Assembly: GCA_016200675.1 (NCBI GenBank) | Contig: JACQEH010000019.1 | Location: 1-6,001 of the forward strand | DNA: 6,001 bases | Reading direction: 5' to 3' | Source of the DNA: Chloroflexota bacterium | Lineage (GTDB): Bacteria > Chloroflexota > Limnocylindria > Limnocylindrales > CSP1-4 | Part shown: positions 4,688-6,001 of the stretch, piece after piece | How the letters are laid out: each line of letters opens with the position of its first letter | How positions within the stretch are numbered: position 1 is the stretch's first letter | Position numbers and translations under genes: made by a program | Notes under the pieces: model-generated | Database searches by the model: none | Seen by the model: only the letters and a program-made list of their open reading frames with translations | Told to the model about the DNA's origin: nothing

Positions 4688-5548
4688 GTGACCAGCCACG
4701 CACCCGCCGAGACGACGTCGCCGAACGTTCCGGACCCGACCGCTCGGCCCGCGCGCCGCGGCGGCACCGTGCCTGCCATCCGCCTCGAGGGCGTGGTCAA
4801 GCAGTTCGGCAACGATGCCGCAGGACAGCGCGTGGCCAGGGCGATCGGGACCGGGCCGGGCGAGGCGATCGTGGCAGTCGCGGGGATCGACCTCGAGATC
4901 GCCGACGGCGAGTTCTTCTCGATGCTCGGCCCGTCGGGCTCGGGCAAGACGACGACGCTCCGGATGATCGCCGGCTTCGAGCTGCCGACGCGGGGCCGGA
5001 TCCTGCTCCACGGCGAGGACGTGTCCACGAAGCCGCCCTTCGAGCGGGACGTCAACACCGTCTTCCAGGACTACGCCCTCTTCCCCCACATGACGGTCGG
5101 CGAGAACGTCGCCTACGGCCTCGTGATCCGAAAGGTCCCGAAGCCGGAGCGCGAGGCGCGGGTGACCGACGCCCTCCGGATGGTCCGTCTCGAGGGCTAC
5201 GAGCACCGCAAGCCGGGCCAGCTTTCGGGCGGCCAGCGCCAGCGGGTGGCCCTCGCGCGCGCGCTCGTCAACCGTCCCAGGGTGCTGCTCCTGGACGAGC
5301 CTCTCGGGGCCCTGGACCTCAAGCTCCGCGAGGAGATGCAGCTGGAGCTCAAGGCGATCCAGCAACAGGTCGGGATCACCTTCATCTACGTGACACACAC
5401 GCGCTATATCGTGGCCCTCGACGCCGGCTCGGAGCTCGTCGTGACCCAGCAGAACCTCAACACGTCGTCCATGGAGGCACTCGCCGCTCGGGGCCGACCC
5501 GTGCGGCTTGTCTGGAAGCGGCAACACGCTCTTCGCGTCCAAGAGTGA
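4688..5548 (+). CDS. potA: PotA-like ABC importer ATPase with internal deletion after the His switch
   Basis: This is the cytoplasmic ATPase of a polyamine-type (spermidine/putrescine family) ABC importer. From the GTG at 4688 (AAGGAAG ten bases upstream) it has 286 residues. Walker A GPSGSGKTT is at 81-89, the Q-loop VFQDYALFPH at 125-134, LSGGQ at 179-183, Walker B VLLLDEP at 199-205, D-loop GALD at 207-210, and the His switch VTH at 235-237. An insert of about 20 residues (42-61) separates KQFG from the strand before Walker A. After H237 the family normally continues with DQEEALTMSDRI and then a TOBE domain, about 370 residues in all. Here the sequence goes straight to TRYIVALDAGSELVV...QQNLNTSSM...VRLVWKRQH, which resembles the last strands of the TOBE domain. 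About 110-120 residues seem to be gone, in frame, at an (AC)4 run (5393-5400). Activity is doubtful because the end of the nucleotide-binding core is lost. Other possible starts are 4598 and 4769. It sits 25 bases before the binding-protein gene. Confidence 0.85.
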   Translation: MTSHAPAETTSPNVPDPTARPARRGGTVPAIRLEGVVKQFGNDAAGQRVARAIGTGPGEAIVAVAGIDLEIADGEFFSMLGPSGSGKTTTLRMIAGFELPTRGRILLHGEDVSTKPPFERDVNTVFQDYALFPHMTVGENVAYGLVIRKVPKPEREARVTDALRMVRLEGYEHRKPGQLSGGQRQRVALARALVNRPRVLLLDEPLGALDLKLREEMQLELKAIQQQVGITFIYVTHTRYIVALDAGSELVVTQQNLNTSSMEALAARGRPVRLVWKRQHALRVQE

Positions 5549-5560
5549 CGCGAGGGCATC

Positions 5561-5570
5561 GAGGAGGAGG
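5561..5570 (+). promoter_or_regulatory. Strong purine-rich ribosome binding site of the solute-binding protein
   Basis: GAGGAGGAGG ends three bases before the ATG at 5574, the strongest Shine-Dalgarno in the window. Abundant translation of the binding protein relative to the ATPase, whose site is weaker and whose start is GTG, fits the usual excess of binding protein in ABC importers. Confidence 0.75.
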
Positions 5571-5573
5571 AAC

Positions 5574-6001
5574 ATGAGGATCGGAAGGATCGCGGCCGTC
5601 GCGGCCGCAGCGGCGATCGTGGCAGGAGCCTGCGGCGGGGGCGGCGGGGGCGGCGGGGGCGGCAGCGCGTCACCGACCGCGAACCTGCCGTCGGCGGTCG
5701 GTGCCGGCGAGGGCGCGCTCAACCTGGTCGCCTGGGCCGGCTACGTGGTCGGCGGGACCGGCGGTGAGCAGGTCCAGGGCTACGACTGGGTGACCCCCTT
5801 CGAGACGGCCAGCGGGTGCAAGGTCAAGGTAACGGTCGGCGTCGACTCGGCCAACATGGTCCAGCTCATGAAGACGGGCCAGTACGACGGCGTCTCGGCA
5901 TCGGGCGACGCGTCGCTGCGCCTCATATACGGCGGCGACGTGGCACCGGTCAACACCGCGCTGGTGCCCAACTACGCGACCATCACTCCGTTCCTCAAGG
6001 A
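5574..6001 (+). CDS. PotD-like solute-binding lipoprotein of the ABC importer (3' partial)
   Basis: This is the extracytoplasmic substrate-binding component that would deliver ligand to permeases expected beyond the right edge. The visible 142 residues start MRIGR, then an Ala-rich hydrophobic segment ending in VAGAC, with C20 the likely lipidated cysteine. Ten consecutive glycines and a Ser/Ala/Pro linker follow. The mature domain begins near ALNLVAWAGYV (about 49-59), equivalent to the LNIYNW start of spermidine/putrescine-binding proteins. It continues with FETASGCKVKVTVGVDSANMVQLMKTGQYDGVSASGD, the region where this family's first lobe and ligand-site residues lie. The substrate (polyamine or a related cation) is inferred from family resemblance only. 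It is co-transcribed with the ATPase 25 bases upstream. The gene is cut by the window edge and is otherwise intact in the part seen. Confidence 0.9.
   Translation, partial: MRIGRIAAVAAAAAIVAGACGGGGGGGGGGSASPTANLPSAVGAGEGALNLVAWAGYVVGGTGGEQVQGYDWVTPFETASGCKVKVTVGVDSANMVQLMKTGQYDGVSASGDASLRLIYGGDVAPVNTALVPNYATITPFLK
5634..5663 (+). repeat. 9-bp tandem repeat encoding the poly-glycine linker
   Basis: GGCGGGGGC is repeated three times without error (5634-5642, 5643-5651, 5652-5660), followed by GGC. Together these encode ten glycines directly after the lipobox cysteine of the binding protein. The unit is a multiple of three, so gain or loss of copies would change linker length without breaking the frame. 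Confidence 0.8.

Noticed and set aside
3795..4703. A 302-residue minus-strand frame over the cupredoxin gene
   Set aside because: It is extremely Arg/Gly-rich and in another frame of a gene with a lipobox and complete copper ligands. It would also cross the divergent promoter.
4490..5722. A 410-residue open frame on the minus strand opposite the ABC operon, beginning with a run of prolines
   Set aside because: It lies fully antisense to the ATPase and binding-protein genes, whose motifs are clear. Its proline run is the reverse of the poly-glycine repeat. No family motifs are seen, and long shadow frames are expected at this GC content.

Overview
The window is GC-rich, with G or C dominating third codon positions, several GTG starts, long shadow frames on both strands and tightly packed genes. 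This fits a high-GC free-living bacterium. My impression from the protein styles (a PotA-like ATPase with an inserted N-terminal segment, Gly-rich lipoprotein linkers, a small CxxC...CxxC protein) is a Chloroflexota or actinobacterial soil/freshwater lineage. That placement is an inference and the sequence does not prove it. I see no RNA genes, insertion sequences, CRISPR arrays or phage genes.

Layout. (1) Positions 1-1062 (+): the end, or nearly all, of a membrane-anchored extracytoplasmic protein with three Asp-box (BNR) motifs, probably a beta-propeller. (2) A 126-base convergent gap with small repeats. (3) Positions 1189-4477 (-): five co-directional genes, read from high to low coordinates. 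They are a cupredoxin lipoprotein with a full type-1 copper ligand set, a 7Fe ferredoxin, a 76-residue CxxC...CxxC protein, pyrroline-5-carboxylate reductase (proC) and monofunctional proline dehydrogenase. The last two are 7 bases apart and surely co-transcribed. The others are separated by 61 to 135 bases and may be separate units. (4) Positions 4478-4687: a divergent control region with a consensus TTGACA promoter facing right. (5) Positions 4688-6001 (+): the start of a polyamine-type ABC importer operon, with a PotA-like ATPase and then a PotD-like lipoprotein that runs off the right edge.

How the genes fit together. ProC makes proline from P5C using NAD(P)H. Proline dehydrogenase reverses this step and passes electrons to FAD and probably the quinone pool. 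Paired in one transcript they could form a proline/P5C redox shuttle. The ferredoxin and copper lipoprotein upstream add to the redox flavour, but a functional link is not shown.

The most unusual item is the PotA-like ATPase. It has a complete Walker A, Q-loop, LSGGQ, Walker B and His switch. Directly after the His switch it jumps, in frame, to what looks like the last part of the C-terminal TOBE domain. Roughly 110-120 residues normally present in the family appear to be missing. It is either a recent in-frame deletion, an assembly fault, or a compact variant. I found no clear case for a wholly new multi-gene system.
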